In this document: positions 40,595 to 50,900 of the stretch, piece after piece
How positions within the stretch are numbered: position 1 is the first letter of the stretch
Layout of the letters: every line of letters begins with the position of its first letter
Source: an uncultured Lachnospiraceae bacterium
GTDB lineage: Bacteria; Bacillota; Clostridia; Lachnospirales; Lachnospiraceae
Length of the DNA stretch: 64,000 nucleotides
NCBI GenBank assembly: GCA_934343915.1
Contig: CAKRIL010000006.1
Span: forward strand, 25,180 to 89,179
Direction of reading: 5' to 3'
The notes under the pieces: generated by a model
What the model was told of the DNA's origin: nothing
Database searches by the model: none
The model's input: the letters and a program-made list of their open reading frames with translations, nothing else
Made by a program: the position numbers and the translations under genes

Positions 40595-42301
40595 TTGATT
40601 AGAATAAACCAGTTAAAAATCTCTCCGGAGGTTTCGCTTGATGCAGGACAGCTTGCTTCTTCACTCAAGGGAAAGATTACTAAGGCACTAAGGCTTAAGG
40701 GAGAGAGCTTCACATACAGAATTGTTAAAAAATCCGTTGATTCAAGGCACAAGCCTGATATTTTTATCGTGTATTCCGTTGATGTGACGGTATATAATGC
40801 GTCAGGCAGGGTGCTTGATGCTTCTGCCGAGGAGAAGCTTTTAAAGAAGATTAACGATAATAATATTATGTTAAGTAAGACTGTAAAATACTCAGAACCG
40901 AAGCCTGAGAGAAGCTGTGACGGAAAGAGACCTGTTATTGCAGGCTTTGGCCCTGCAGGTATGTTCTGTGCGCTTATGCTTGCAAGAGCAGGGTACAGAC
41001 CGATAGTTATTGAACGCGGTGAGGCGGTTGAGGACAGGATGAAGTCCGTCAATGATTTTTGGAATGGCGGAAAGCTCAATACTGAATCGAACGCACAGTT
41101 CGGTGAGGGCGGTGCAGGAACGTTCTCTGACGGAAAGCTTAATACTCAGGTCAAAGAGGTGTACGGGCGCATAAGCAAGGTGCTTGAAATATTCGTGGAG
41201 CATGGTGCTGATGAAAGCATAATCTATGATGCGAAGCCGCATATCGGCACGGACAGACTTGTGGGTATTGTCCGCAGCATCAGAAAAGAGATAGAAGGTC
41301 TCGGTGGAGAAGTTCGCTTTAACACGAAGCTTGTAGATATAGAAATTGAGGAATACAAGAACACCAACGGTGATATGGGAAATATAGGTAAGAAGGTTAC
41401 TAAGGTGACCGTTCAGACCTCCGTAAAAAATGCAGCACATGATGGAAATAATGAGCTTGAGAATATTCCGTGTGACTGCCTTGTTCTTGCCATAGGACAC
41501 AGTGCAAGAGATACCTTTTATATGCTTAGGGATAAGCTTGCCATGGAGCAGAAGGCTTTTGCGGTGGGATTAAGAATAGAGCATAAACAGGAGCTTATCA
41601 ATGTTCATGAGTTCGGTGACGGAAAATATAAGAATTATATGCCGGCAAGCTATAAGCTGACGCACAAGGCTTCTAACGGACGTGGAGTGTATTCATTCTG
41701 CATGTGTCCGGGCGGATATGTTGTGAATGCTTCCTCGGAGGAGGGCAGACTTGCGGTAAACGGCATGAGCTATTCGGGACGTGACAGCGAGAATGCCAAT
41801 TCAGCACTCATTGTGACGGTTGACGGAAAGGATTTTGGCTCTGATGACGTGCTTGCAGGTATAGAGTTTCAAAGAAAGCTTGAAAAGAAGGCTTTTGAGC
41901 TTGGAGGCGGAAGAATTCCGGTTCAGCGCTTCGGAGATTTTAAAGCTAATAGGGCAACGGATGAGATTGCACTAGATGGCAACAGCATTAAGCCGTGCAT
42001 CAAGGGTGCATACAAGGCGGCTGACTTAAGGGAACTTCTTCCTGATGAGCTGTGTGAAGCACTTATTGAGGGAGTGACAAGCTTCGACAGACAGATACCG
42101 GGATATGCGAGTCCTGATGCAGTCTTTGCGGGAGTTGAGTCGAGAACTTCATCACCTGTCCGCATCAACAGGGACGAAAGCTTACAGGCACTTGGAATTG
42201 ACGGAATATATCCGTGCGGTGAGGGCGCAGGGTATGCGGGTGGAATAACCTCTGCCGCTGTCGACGGCATCAAGGTGTACGAGGCGATAGTGCGAAGCTG
42301 A
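40595..42301 (+). CDS. FAD-dependent oxidoreductase (long NAD(P)/FAD family)
   Basis: 568 residues. An N-terminal ferredoxin-like lead (MIRINQLKISPEV, about 1-95) is followed by the FAD motif AGFGPAGMFCALMLARAGYR and the family signature NTESNAQFGEGGAGTFSDGK. The C-terminus closes with PCGEGAGYAGGITSAAVDGI, which contacts FAD. The substrate is unknown; such proteins are annotated as FAD-dependent dehydrogenases. I chose the TTG at 40595 since AAAGGA (40581-40586) precedes it at good spacing and relatives start MIRIN; an upstream ATG at 40574 overlaps the stop of the ATPase gene and has no site. Confidence 0.85.
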   Translation: MIRINQLKISPEVSLDAGQLASSLKGKITKALRLKGESFTYRIVKKSVDSRHKPDIFIVYSVDVTVYNASGRVLDASAEEKLLKKINDNNIMLSKTVKYSEPKPERSCDGKRPVIAGFGPAGMFCALMLARAGYRPIVIERGEAVEDRMKSVNDFWNGGKLNTESNAQFGEGGAGTFSDGKLNTQVKEVYGRISKVLEIFVEHGADESIIYDAKPHIGTDRLVGIVRSIRKEIEGLGGEVRFNTKLVDIEIEEYKNTNGDMGNIGKKVTKVTVQTSVKNAAHDGNNELENIPCDCLVLAIGHSARDTFYMLRDKLAMEQKAFAVGLRIEHKQELINVHEFGDGKYKNYMPASYKLTHKASNGRGVYSFCMCPGGYVVNASSEEGRLAVNGMSYSGRDSENANSALIVTVDGKDFGSDDVLAGIEFQRKLEKKAFELGGGRIPVQRFGDFKANRATDEIALDGNSIKPCIKGAYKAADLRELLPDELCEALIEGVTSFDRQIPGYASPDAVFAGVESRTSSPVRINRDESLQALGIDGIYPCGEGAGYAGGITSAAVDGIKVYEAIVRS

Positions 42302-42319
42302 CCTGCTTCAAGAAAAATG

Positions 42320-42348
42320 ATGCAATTTCTAAAAAAGTATGTTATAAT
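42320..42348 (+). promoter_or_regulatory. Candidate promoter for the deaminase gene
   Basis: A perfect -10 TATAAT (42343-42348) with ATGCAA (42320-42325) at 17 bases upstream, a weak -35. It lies 36 bases before the start of the deaminase gene and after the stop of the oxidoreductase. Confidence 0.45.
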
Positions 42349-42383
42349 ATAATGATTTACATTTTAAGATAAGGAGTGCTGAC

Positions 42384-42872
42384 ATGGAAAGACGGGATAA
42401 AAACAATTACTATCTGGATATTGCAGAGGCGGTCTCACAGCGTGGAACGTGTCTGAGAAAACATTATGGTGCGGTTATTGTCAAGAATGATGAGATTATC
42501 TCAACGGGCTATGTAGGTGCTCCGAGAGGCAGAAAGAACTGCTCAGACCTTAATTACTGTATAAGACAGAAGCTTGCTATTCCAAGGGGAGAACGCTATG
42601 AGATGTGCAGAAGCGTTCATGCCGAGGCGAATGCGATTATAAGTGCTTCAAGAGAATCAATGCTCGGAAGTACGATATACCTTGTGGGAATTGATATGGA
42701 GAAGGGCGGATATGTCGAGAACGGCAACTGTTGTTCAATGTGCAAGAGAATGATACTTAACGCAGGAATTGCGACGGTGATAATCCGTGATGACAAGGAG
42801 AGCTTCCGCGTGATTGATACGAAGGACTGGATTGAAGAGGATGACAGTCTTTCGGGAGATTTCGGCTATTGA
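42384..42872 (+). CDS. dCMP/cytidine deaminase-like zinc deaminase (ComEB type)
   Basis: 162 residues. The zinc-binding HAE motif appears in SVHAEANAII (about residue 76) and the second ligand pair in CSMCKRM (about 118). KHYGAVIVKNDEIISTGYVG and GAPRGRKNCSDL are typical of the deoxycytidylate deaminase family, which supplies dUMP for thymidylate synthesis. A role as ComEB, the competence-linked member, cannot be separated by sequence alone. Confidence 0.88.
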   Translation: MERRDKNNYYLDIAEAVSQRGTCLRKHYGAVIVKNDEIISTGYVGAPRGRKNCSDLNYCIRQKLAIPRGERYEMCRSVHAEANAIISASRESMLGSTIYLVGIDMEKGGYVENGNCCSMCKRMILNAGIATVIIRDDKESFRVIDTKDWIEEDDSLSGDFGY

Positions 42873-42912
42873 TGTGAAGGTTGTTCATGAATGTGAAAAG
42901 GACAGTGATGAC

Positions 42913-43488
42913 ATGGATGCAGTCTTGGAAAAAAAAGAGATAAGAAAAAGAATGAGGATGCTTCGTGAGAATATGACACGCGAGGATATGTTTTCAAAGT
43001 CCTCTATGATATTCGAGCAGTTGATAACCGTGCCGGAATATAAGAGAGCTGAGAAGATATTTACTTATGTGAGCATGGATAACGAGGTCGATACGATAAT
43101 GCTTATTGATTACAGCCTCAGTATGGACAAGCGTGTTTTTGTCCCCAAGGTTGTCGGCAAGGATATGCTGTTCTACGAGATAAGCGATATTTCCGAGCTG
43201 AGTCCGGGATATTACGGAATATATGAGCCCGACACGGACGGCAAGGAACCGGACTATTCAAGAACCGGATTTATGTGCATGCCGGGAGTTGCTTTTGACA
43301 GGAATTACAACCGTATTGGCTACGGAGGCGGCTTCTATGACAGGTATTTGTCGGGAGAAAATAAGTTCTATAAGGCTGCACTGGCTTATGAATATCAGTT
43401 CGTCGACCACATTCAGACGGAGCTTAGTGATGTGAAGCCTGATATGATTGTGACGGAGGAGAATATATACAGGAGACTTGATTATTAG
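42913..43488 (+). CDS. 5-formyltetrahydrofolate cyclo-ligase
   Basis: 191 residues. Converts 5-formyl-THF to 5,10-methenyl-THF using ATP. The N-terminal KKEIRKRMRMLRENMTRED basic helix and the C-terminal signature MPGVAFDRNYNRIGYGGGFY DRYL (split here; conserved GYGGGFYDR) are clear, and PDMIVTEENI closes the fold. The frame is open upstream to 42814, but ATG 42913, preceded by AAAAGGA (42896-42902), gives the usual family length. Confidence 0.92.
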   Translation: MDAVLEKKEIRKRMRMLRENMTREDMFSKSSMIFEQLITVPEYKRAEKIFTYVSMDNEVDTIMLIDYSLSMDKRVFVPKVVGKDMLFYEISDISELSPGYYGIYEPDTDGKEPDYSRTGFMCMPGVAFDRNYNRIGYGGGFYDRYLSGENKFYKAALAYEYQFVDHIQTELSDVKPDMIVTEENIYRRLDY

Positions 43489-43507
43489 CGGAAAGGATTG
43501 GGAGAAT

Positions 43508-44755
43508 ATGGCAGATATACTTACAATGGGAAAGAACGCACGTCTTGCATCAAGAAGTCTTGGAAAGCTTGGCACAACAAGGAAGAATGAGGTGCTGTGC
43601 GCAGTCGCGGAGGCTATCAAGGATAATGCAGAATATATCCTTGCCGAGAATCTTAAGGATGTTGAGCAGGGAAGGGCTGACGGAATGAAGAGCGGTCTTT
43701 TGGACAGACTCACGCTCACAAAGGAAAGAATTGACGGCATGGCTGACGGGGTGTGTCAGGTCGCTGCTTTGGATGACCCTGTGGGTGAAGTGCTTTCCAT
43801 GAAAAAGAGACCGAATGGTCTGCTTATCGGCAGAAAGAGAGTCCCGTTTGGGGTTATCGCTGTCATATATGAGTCGAGACCTAATGTGACGCTCGACACC
43901 TTCGGACTGTGCTTCAAGACCGGAAATGCCGTTATATTAAAGGGCGGAAGCGATGCAATTCATTCCAATGTGGCGATAGCGTCGGTCATAAGAAAGGCTT
44001 TAAGAGATTGTATGATTGATGAGAATGCGATACAGCTTATCGATTCGACAGACAGAGGCTGTGTCAAAGAGCTTCTCACCATGAATGAGTATGTAGATGT
44101 GGTTATTCCGCGAGGCGGCAGGGGACTTATCAAGTTCGTTGTAAATAATTCGACGGTGCCTGTAATTGAGACAGGTACGGGCAACTGCCATGTGTTCGTG
44201 GATGAGAGCGCTGATTTTGATATGGCGATTAATATAATTGAGAATGCCAAGACACAGAGAGTCGGTGTCTGCAATGCATGTGAATCTCTTGTTGTACACA
44301 AGAATATTGCAAGAGAGTTCATACCGAAGCTGGTACATATGTTAAAGGAGCACAATGTGGAAGTCAGAGGTGATGAGTTCTCATGTCTTATTGACCCGTA
44401 TATTGTCCCGGCGACGGATGAGGATTATGCGACGGAATATCTCGATTATATAATTTCACTTAAGACGGTCGATTCGCTTGATGAGGCGATAGAGCATATC
44501 AATGCCAACAACACGGGACATTCAGAGACAATAGTGACCAACAATTACGAGAATTCCCAAAGATTCCTTGACGAGATTGATGCGGCATGCGTGTATGTCA
44601 ATGCCTCGACGAGATTCACGGACGGCAACGAGTTCGGCTTTGGTGCCGAGATTGGCATAAGCACACAGAAGCTTCATGCGAGAGGTCCTATGGGAGTCAA
44701 TGAGCTGACGACTACGAAGTATATAATATACGGCAACGGACAGATAAGAAAGTAA
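43508..44755 (+). CDS. proA: Glutamate-5-semialdehyde dehydrogenase
   Basis: 415 residues, the usual length. Reduces gamma-glutamyl phosphate to the semialdehyde in proline synthesis. Aldehyde dehydrogenase landmarks include VPFGVIAVIYESRPNVTLDT, KGGSDAIHSN and the catalytic cysteine in RVGVCNACESLV (about residue 258). It ends GPMGVNELTTTKYIIYGNGQ, typical of ProA. The ATG at 43508 is chosen for its AAAGGA site and family length. No proB is visible in the window; it may lie elsewhere. Confidence 0.96.
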   Translation: MADILTMGKNARLASRSLGKLGTTRKNEVLCAVAEAIKDNAEYILAENLKDVEQGRADGMKSGLLDRLTLTKERIDGMADGVCQVAALDDPVGEVLSMKKRPNGLLIGRKRVPFGVIAVIYESRPNVTLDTFGLCFKTGNAVILKGGSDAIHSNVAIASVIRKALRDCMIDENAIQLIDSTDRGCVKELLTMNEYVDVVIPRGGRGLIKFVVNNSTVPVIETGTGNCHVFVDESADFDMAINIIENAKTQRVGVCNACESLVVHKNIAREFIPKLVHMLKEHNVEVRGDEFSCLIDPYIVPATDEDYATEYLDYIISLKTVDSLDEAIEHINANNTGHSETIVTNNYENSQRFLDEIDAACVYVNASTRFTDGNEFGFGAEIGISTQKLHARGPMGVNELTTTKYIIYGNGQIRK

Positions 44756-44786
44756 ATAAGAAATGTTTAACACATAAAGGAGTTTT

Positions 44787-46247
44787 ATGAACAATACAGA
44801 ATACATCAACAACAATATAGAGAACATCGAGGAGCTGCTTCCTAAGACGGAGCCTGAGAGACAGCGTGCATATATGGAGCTTCTTAAGAAGTATTTCGCA
44901 GATAAGTCGGAGAAGCTTGGAAGAAAATTGACTATGAATGTCCGCACGTTTGGCTGTCAGATGAATGCCCGCGACTCTGAGAAGCTTTCAGGCATACTCA
45001 AGGAAATAGGATTTGAGGAGATTGATTCCGAGAACGCCGATTTTGTTATCTATAACACCTGCACGGTCAGAGAGAATGCCAACAACAAGGTGTACGGACA
45101 TCTTGGTGTGTTAAGCAGCTACAAAAAGAAGAATCCCCATATGATGATTGCTCTCTGCGGCTGTATGATGCAGGAGCCTCAGGTGGTAGAGAAGCTTAAA
45201 GAGTCATACAGATTTATTGATATAATATTCGGAACACATAACCTGTACAGACTTGCTGAGCTTATATACAATAGAATTGACACGGGAAAGATGGTTGTTG
45301 AAGTATTGAAGGACAGCAGTGAGATTGTCGAGGAACTTCCGGTTGACAGAAAGTATCCGTTCAAGTCGGGAGTAAATATTATGTTCGGCTGTAATAATTT
45401 CTGCAGCTATTGTATAGTGCCTTACGTTCGCGGAAGGGAAAAAAGCAGGGAACCGAAGGATATTATATGCGAGATTGAGAGACTTGTGGCTGACGGCGTG
45501 AAGGAGGTTATGCTTCTCGGTCAGAATGTCAATTCATATGGCAAGAACCTCTCAAACCCGGTTTCATTTGCTGAGCTTCTGAGGATGGTGGAGGATATAG
45601 ATGGTCTTGAAAGAATAAGATTCATGACATCGCACCCGAAGGATTTGTCTGACGAGCTTATAGATGTGATGGCACACTCGACAAAGATATGCAGACATTT
45701 CCACCTTCCGCTCCAGTCGGGAAGTGACAGGCTGTTAAAGATAATGAACCGCCATTACACTAAGGAGAGATATCTTTCACTGGTAGATAAGTTAAAGACG
45801 GCAATGCCGGATATTTCTCTTACAACGGACATTATTGTGGGATTTCCGGGTGAGACTGAGGAGGACTTTCAGGAGACACTTGATGTTGTCAGAAAGTCAG
45901 GGTATGACAGCGCATATACGTTCATCTACTCTAAGAGGACCGGAACGCCTGCTGCCGCAATGGATGACCAGATTGATGAGGCGGTGGTTAAGGACAGATT
46001 TGACAGGCTTCTTGCCACAGTCAATGAGATATCTCATGAACTGTCATTCAGATTCGAAGGACAGGATATGGATGTGCTTGTTGAGGGCATCAATGACCAT
46101 GACAGCACTCTTTTGACAGGACGAATGGGAAATAACATGCTTGTGCATTTTCCGGGAGACGAGTCATTAATCGGACAGATTGTCAAGGTTCATCTTGATA
46201 AGTCAAAGGGCTTTTACTATATGGGACATATAAGTTCACAGAACTAA
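44787..46247 (+). CDS. miaB: tRNA-2-methylthio-N6-dimethylallyladenosine synthase
   Basis: 486 residues, radical SAM methylthiotransferase that adds a methylthio group at A37 of tRNA. Three cysteines of the N-terminal cluster lie in TFGCQMNARDSE, NTCTVRENA and LCGCMMQEP; the radical SAM triad is CNNFCSYCIVPYVRGREKSR. A C-terminal TRAM domain (about 415-480) follows. An extra N-terminal stretch of about 45 residues before the first domain is common in Clostridia. The miaA partner lies about 4.6 kb downstream, beyond mutSL. Confidence 0.96.
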   Translation: MNNTEYINNNIENIEELLPKTEPERQRAYMELLKKYFADKSEKLGRKLTMNVRTFGCQMNARDSEKLSGILKEIGFEEIDSENADFVIYNTCTVRENANNKVYGHLGVLSSYKKKNPHMMIALCGCMMQEPQVVEKLKESYRFIDIIFGTHNLYRLAELIYNRIDTGKMVVEVLKDSSEIVEELPVDRKYPFKSGVNIMFGCNNFCSYCIVPYVRGREKSREPKDIICEIERLVADGVKEVMLLGQNVNSYGKNLSNPVSFAELLRMVEDIDGLERIRFMTSHPKDLSDELIDVMAHSTKICRHFHLPLQSGSDRLLKIMNRHYTKERYLSLVDKLKTAMPDISLTTDIIVGFPGETEEDFQETLDVVRKSGYDSAYTFIYSKRTGTPAAAMDDQIDEAVVKDRFDRLLATVNEISHELSFRFEGQDMDVLVEGINDHDSTLLTGRMGNNMLVHFPGDESLIGQIVKVHLDKSKGFYYMGHISSQN

Positions 46248-46311
46248 AAGCAGCAGATTATTATGTAATTATTCATACAGATTATAGCTTATAGGAACAG
46301 GAGAAAAGATA

Positions 46312-48975
46312 ATGCCAACATATTCACCTATGATGCAGAAGTACTTAGAGACCAAGGAACAGTACAAGGACTGCGTACTTTTTTACAGATTAGGAGATTT
46401 TTATGAAATGTTCTTTGATGATGCCCTCATGGTGTCAAAGGAACTTGAACTCACGCTCACAGGCAAGGACTGCGGACAGGAGGAGCGCGCCCCGATGTGC
46501 GGGATTCCGTATCATGCGGCGGAAACCTATATCAACAGACTTGTATCCAACGGACATAAGGTGGCAATCTGCGAGCAGGTTGAGGATCCGAAGCTTGCCA
46601 AGGGCCTTGTTAAGAGAGAGGTTATACGAATCGTAACACCCGGTACGAATTTTAACCCTTCGGCACTCGAGGAAGGGAAAAACAACTACATAATGTGTGT
46701 TGTGTACATGAGCAATATGCTCGGAATATCGGTGTCCGATATAACAACAGGCGAGTACCTGGTGACAGAGGTACATTCTGCAAGGGAACTGTTCGATGAG
46801 ATTAACAAGTTCTCCCCGTCAGAGCTTATCGTGAATGAAGCCTTTATGATGAGCGGAATATCACTCGATGATATTAAAAACAGATTAAATATCACCGTAT
46901 CGGCACTTGAACCGTATTATTTTGATGATGAGCTGTCGAGAAGACTGCTTCTTGACCACTTTAAGGCAGCAGATATGACAGGGCTCGGACTTGCCGATTA
47001 TTCAATCGGCTCAGTGGCAGCCGGAGCGCTTTTGCAGTATCTGTATGAGACACAGAAGAGCTCGCTTCCTCATCTTACGCATATCACACCTTATGCAGTC
47101 GGAAAGTATATGATAGTGGACAGCTCGACAAGACGCAACCTTGAGCTTACGGAGACACTCAGGGAGAAGCAGAAGAGAGGCTCGCTTTTATGGGTGCTTG
47201 ATAAGACAAAGACTGCGATGGGAGCGAGAAAATTAAGACAGATGATAGAGCAGCCGCTTGTGGTGCAGGAGGACATTGTGCGTCGTCAGGAGGCTGTGGC
47301 TTTTCTTAAAAATGATGTGATTACAAGGGAGGAGCTTAGAGAATATCTTAATCCGGTGTATGACCTTGAGCGTCTTATCGGACGAATCAGCACCAAGTCT
47401 GCGAATCCGAGAGACCTTATTGCACTTAAGAGCTCTCTTTCAATGCTTCCTCCCATCAAATATCTGATAAGAGAGTGCAGTGCAGAGCTACTTCATGAGA
47501 TGCATGATGAGATTGATGAGCTTGAGGATGTATGTGAGCTTATCGAGAAATCGATAGTCGATGAGCCGCCTATTACGATTAAGGACGGAGGGCTTATAAA
47601 GGAAGGCTGCAATGAGGAGATTGACCGATTAAGAACCGCAAAGACCGAGGGAAAGAACTGGCTTGCGCAGCTTGAGAATGATGAGCGCGAGAGGACAGGC
47701 ATAAAGAACCTGCGAATCAAGTACAACAAGGTATTCGGTTATTATATCGAGGTGCTCAATTCGTTCAAGGGCAATGTGCCGGAGGACTACATAAGGAAGC
47801 AGACTCTCACCAACGCGGAGAGATATTCCACCCCTAAGCTGAAGGAACTTGAGGACATTATATTAAATGCCGAGGATAAGCTGTTCTCTCTCGAATATGA
47901 TGTGTTCGCTGATGTGAGGGAGAAGATTGCCGCTGAGGTCATCAGAATACAGCAGACGGCAGGGGCAATAGCACAGCTTGATGTGTTCGCATCGCTCGCA
48001 GCGGTTGCAGACCAGAATAACTATGTCTGCCCGAAGATTAACAGCAAGGGAGTTATCGACATTAAGGACGGAAGACATCCTGTTGTCGAGAAAATGATTC
48101 CGAATAATATGTTTATTCCGAATGACACATACCTTGACAATAATAAAAAGAGAGTGTCAATCATAACAGGCCCTAATATGGCAGGTAAATCCACATATAT
48201 GCGTCAGGCGGCGCTTATCGTGCTTATGGCGCAGATAGGTTCGTTTGTTCCGGCCAAGTCGGCTGACATCGGACTGGTTGACCGCATATTCACCCGTGTA
48301 GGTGCATCTGACGACCTTGCGAGCGGACAGAGTACCTTCATGGTTGAGATGAATGAGGTTGCCAATATACTCAGAAATGCAACCTCCAACAGCCTTCTTG
48401 TGCTTGACGAGATTGGAAGAGGTACAAGCACCTTTGACGGATTAAGCATTGCATGGTCTGTGGTTGAGCATATAAGCAATCCTAAGCTTTTGGGTGCAAA
48501 GACGCTTTTTGCAACGCATTATCATGAGCTCACCGAGCTTGAGGGAACGATTGATTCCGTCAACAATTACTGCATAGCGGTAAAGGAGCAGGGCGACGAT
48601 ATTGTATTCCTAAGAAAGATTGTTACCGGAGGAGCGGATAAGAGCTACGGCATACAGGTAGCCAAGCTTGCCGGAGTTCCGGACAGCGTTATTAATCGTG
48701 CGAAGGAGATTTTGGCAGACCTTGTGGATGCGGATATATCGGCCAAGGCGAAGGAGATTGCAAAGCTCGGAGCCGGAAACACTAAGACGAAGAAGAAAAC
48801 CACGAAGCCGGATGATGTCGACCTTGAACAGATGACGCTTTTTGACACTGTCAAGGATGATGATATTGTGGAGGAGCTTAAGAATATAGACCTTGGAAAT
48901 CTCACTCCTATCGAGGCACTTAATACACTGTACAGACTTCAGAACAAGGTCAAGAATCGTTGGAGTATAAATTAA
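46312..48975 (+). CDS. mutS: DNA mismatch repair protein MutS
   Basis: 887 residues. The mismatch-recognition Phe-x-Glu motif is in YRLGDFYEMFFDDA (about residues 26-38). Walker A is GPNMAGKSTYMRQ near residue 622, Walker B SLLVLDEIGRGTSTFDG near 697, and the helix-turn-helix close SYGIQVAKLAGVP. The C-terminus has an acidic linker and a short PIEALNTLYRLQNKVK dimerisation helix. mutL follows 19 bases on, forming the standard pair. Confidence 0.98.
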   Translation: MPTYSPMMQKYLETKEQYKDCVLFYRLGDFYEMFFDDALMVSKELELTLTGKDCGQEERAPMCGIPYHAAETYINRLVSNGHKVAICEQVEDPKLAKGLVKREVIRIVTPGTNFNPSALEEGKNNYIMCVVYMSNMLGISVSDITTGEYLVTEVHSARELFDEINKFSPSELIVNEAFMMSGISLDDIKNRLNITVSALEPYYFDDELSRRLLLDHFKAADMTGLGLADYSIGSVAAGALLQYLYETQKSSLPHLTHITPYAVGKYMIVDSSTRRNLELTETLREKQKRGSLLWVLDKTKTAMGARKLRQMIEQPLVVQEDIVRRQEAVAFLKNDVITREELREYLNPVYDLERLIGRISTKSANPRDLIALKSSLSMLPPIKYLIRECSAELLHEMHDEIDELEDVCELIEKSIVDEPPITIKDGGLIKEGCNEEIDRLRTAKTEGKNWLAQLENDERERTGIKNLRIKYNKVFGYYIEVLNSFKGNVPEDYIRKQTLTNAERYSTPKLKELEDIILNAEDKLFSLEYDVFADVREKIAAEVIRIQQTAGAIAQLDVFASLAAVADQNNYVCPKINSKGVIDIKDGRHPVVEKMIPNNMFIPNDTYLDNNKKRVSIITGPNMAGKSTYMRQAALIVLMAQIGSFVPAKSADIGLVDRIFTRVGASDDLASGQSTFMVEMNEVANILRNATSNSLLVLDEIGRGTSTFDGLSIAWSVVEHISNPKLLGAKTLFATHYHELTELEGTIDSVNNYCIAVKEQGDDIVFLRKIVTGGADKSYGIQVAKLAGVPDSVINRAKEILADLVDADISAKAKEIAKLGAGNTKTKKKTTKPDDVDLEQMTLFDTVKDDDIVEELKNIDLGNLTPIEALNTLYRLQNKVKNRWSIN

Positions 48976-48994
48976 CTCGGAAAAGAGGATTAAA

Positions 48995-50899
48995 ATGGCG
49001 CAGATTAAGGTGTTGGATCAGAGCACAATCAACAAGATAGCGGCAGGTGAGGTCATTGAGAGACCGTCATCAGTCGTCAAGGAGCTTGTGGAGAATGCGA
49101 TTGATGCCGGGGCATCGGCGATAACCGTTGAAATTAAGGACGGCGGATGTTCATTTATCAGAATAACGGATAACGGAAGCGGAATCCCTAAGGAGCAGAT
49201 TCAGCTAGCCTTTTTGCGCCATTCCACCAGTAAAATTCAGTCGGTTGAGGATTTGCTTACGATATCCTCACTCGGCTTCAGAGGTGAGGCATTGTCAAGC
49301 ATTGCGGCAGTGTCGCAGGTTGAACTTATAACAAAGACTGCGGACGGGTTTACCGGAAGCAGATACCTCATAGACGGCGGTAAGGAAAAGTCTCTTGAGG
49401 AGATTGGCGCGCCGGACGGAACAACATTCCTTGTAAGAAATCTTTTCTACAATACACCTGCAAGACGCAAGTTCTTAAAGACAGGAACTACGGAGGGCAA
49501 CTATATAAGTGACCTTATTGAGAAGCTTGCGCTCTCGCACCCTGAGATTTCCTTCAGGTTTATAAGCGGGGGACAGAATAAGCTCTATACATCGGGCAAC
49601 GGAACACTGAAGGACGTAATATACGGTGTATACGGACGTGATATTACGGCGGGACTTATACCGCTTCAGCATTCGTGCGATCTGTTCAGCGTCGACGGAT
49701 ATATCGGAAAGCCGTCAATGAACAGGGGCAACAGAGCACTTGAGAATTATTACATTAATGGAAGATATATCAAAAGCAGTATCATATCGAAGGCGATAGA
49801 GGATGCATATGCAGGATATTCGATGCCTAAGAAGTATCCGTTCACGTCGCTGCATTTTCATATTGAGTCGGATATAATCGATGTCAATGTGCATCCTACC
49901 AAGATGGAGCTTCGCTTTTCGGAGGGGGAGCGTGTATACAAGGAATTATACCAGGCTGTCCATGGTGCGATAATGCGCAGGGACGTCATACCGCAGGTTA
50001 AGCTTGATGAGCCGGCTAAAAGACATACCCCGGTCATGAGTCAGGAGACCACAATAGAGAGTAAAAATGTTCCTGAAAAAATCGAGAGCGGAGAAAAGAC
50101 CGAAAAAGAAAATAAAATCCCTGAACCTTTCGAGGTGAACAGGATTAAAAATGCACAGCAGCGCGAGTATGCCCCGGAACCGGTGGGAGGAGCTATACTT
50201 AAGGAACACAGGACTGAGTATGAGTACAACAGGCCTGCCGCGCACGAGCCGGCTCCTGCGGCAGTGCCCAAGCAGCTCAGCCTGTTTGAGGAGGATAAAA
50301 AGCTTTTAGATGAGAAGAATCTTGTCGACCACAAGATTATAGGACAGCTTTTTGACACCTACTGGCTTATCGAATTTGATGATAAGCTGTTCATAATGGA
50401 TCAGCATGCGGCACATGAGAAGGTGCTGTATGAGCGCTTTATGAAGCGTGCTGTAGAGGGAAATCCGGCATCACAGCAGCTTATGCCGCCGCAGATTATA
50501 ACGCTCACACTCGCGGCTGGTCAGGTATTAAAGGAAAATCTTGACATCATCACTCAGATGGGCTTTGAGATAGAGAGCTTCGGCGGCAACGAGTACGCCG
50601 TGAGAGCTGTTCCAGTCGAGCTTTACGGTGCGTCAGGAAAGGATATGGTCATGGAGATAATCGATGACCTCATGGAGAATCCGGGAAGAGTATCGGGTGA
50701 GACAATTAAGAGCAGAATAGCAACCATGGCATGCAAGGCCGCCGTAAAGGGCAATAACCGTCTGCAGACGGCGGAGGTCAAGGAGCTTGTAAGAGAGCTT
50801 CTCACACTCGAGAATCCGTATAACTGTCCTCATGGCAGACCTACGATGATTTCCATGTCAAAATATGAGCTTGAGAAAAAGTTTAAGAGGATTGTGTAA
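48995..50899 (+). CDS. mutL: DNA mismatch repair protein MutL
   Basis: 634 residues, GHKL ATPase. Motifs: ELVENAIDAGA (ATP-binding Asn), DNGSGIPKEQ, and LGFRGEALSSIAAV. The C-terminal domain has the endonuclease motif DQHAAHEKVLYERF plus ACKAAVKGN and CPHGRPT, so this MutL should nick DNA, as in bacteria without MutH. A variable, charged linker spans about residues 335-430. Confidence 0.97.
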   Translation: MAQIKVLDQSTINKIAAGEVIERPSSVVKELVENAIDAGASAITVEIKDGGCSFIRITDNGSGIPKEQIQLAFLRHSTSKIQSVEDLLTISSLGFRGEALSSIAAVSQVELITKTADGFTGSRYLIDGGKEKSLEEIGAPDGTTFLVRNLFYNTPARRKFLKTGTTEGNYISDLIEKLALSHPEISFRFISGGQNKLYTSGNGTLKDVIYGVYGRDITAGLIPLQHSCDLFSVDGYIGKPSMNRGNRALENYYINGRYIKSSIISKAIEDAYAGYSMPKKYPFTSLHFHIESDIIDVNVHPTKMELRFSEGERVYKELYQAVHGAIMRRDVIPQVKLDEPAKRHTPVMSQETTIESKNVPEKIESGEKTEKENKIPEPFEVNRIKNAQQREYAPEPVGGAILKEHRTEYEYNRPAAHEPAPAAVPKQLSLFEEDKKLLDEKNLVDHKIIGQLFDTYWLIEFDDKLFIMDQHAAHEKVLYERFMKRAVEGNPASQQLMPPQIITLTLAAGQVLKENLDIITQMGFEIESFGGNEYAVRAVPVELYGASGKDMVMEIIDDLMENPGRVSGETIKSRIATMACKAAVKGNNRLQTAEVKELVRELLTLENPYNCPHGRPTMISMSKYELEKKFKRIV

Positions 50900-50900
50900 A

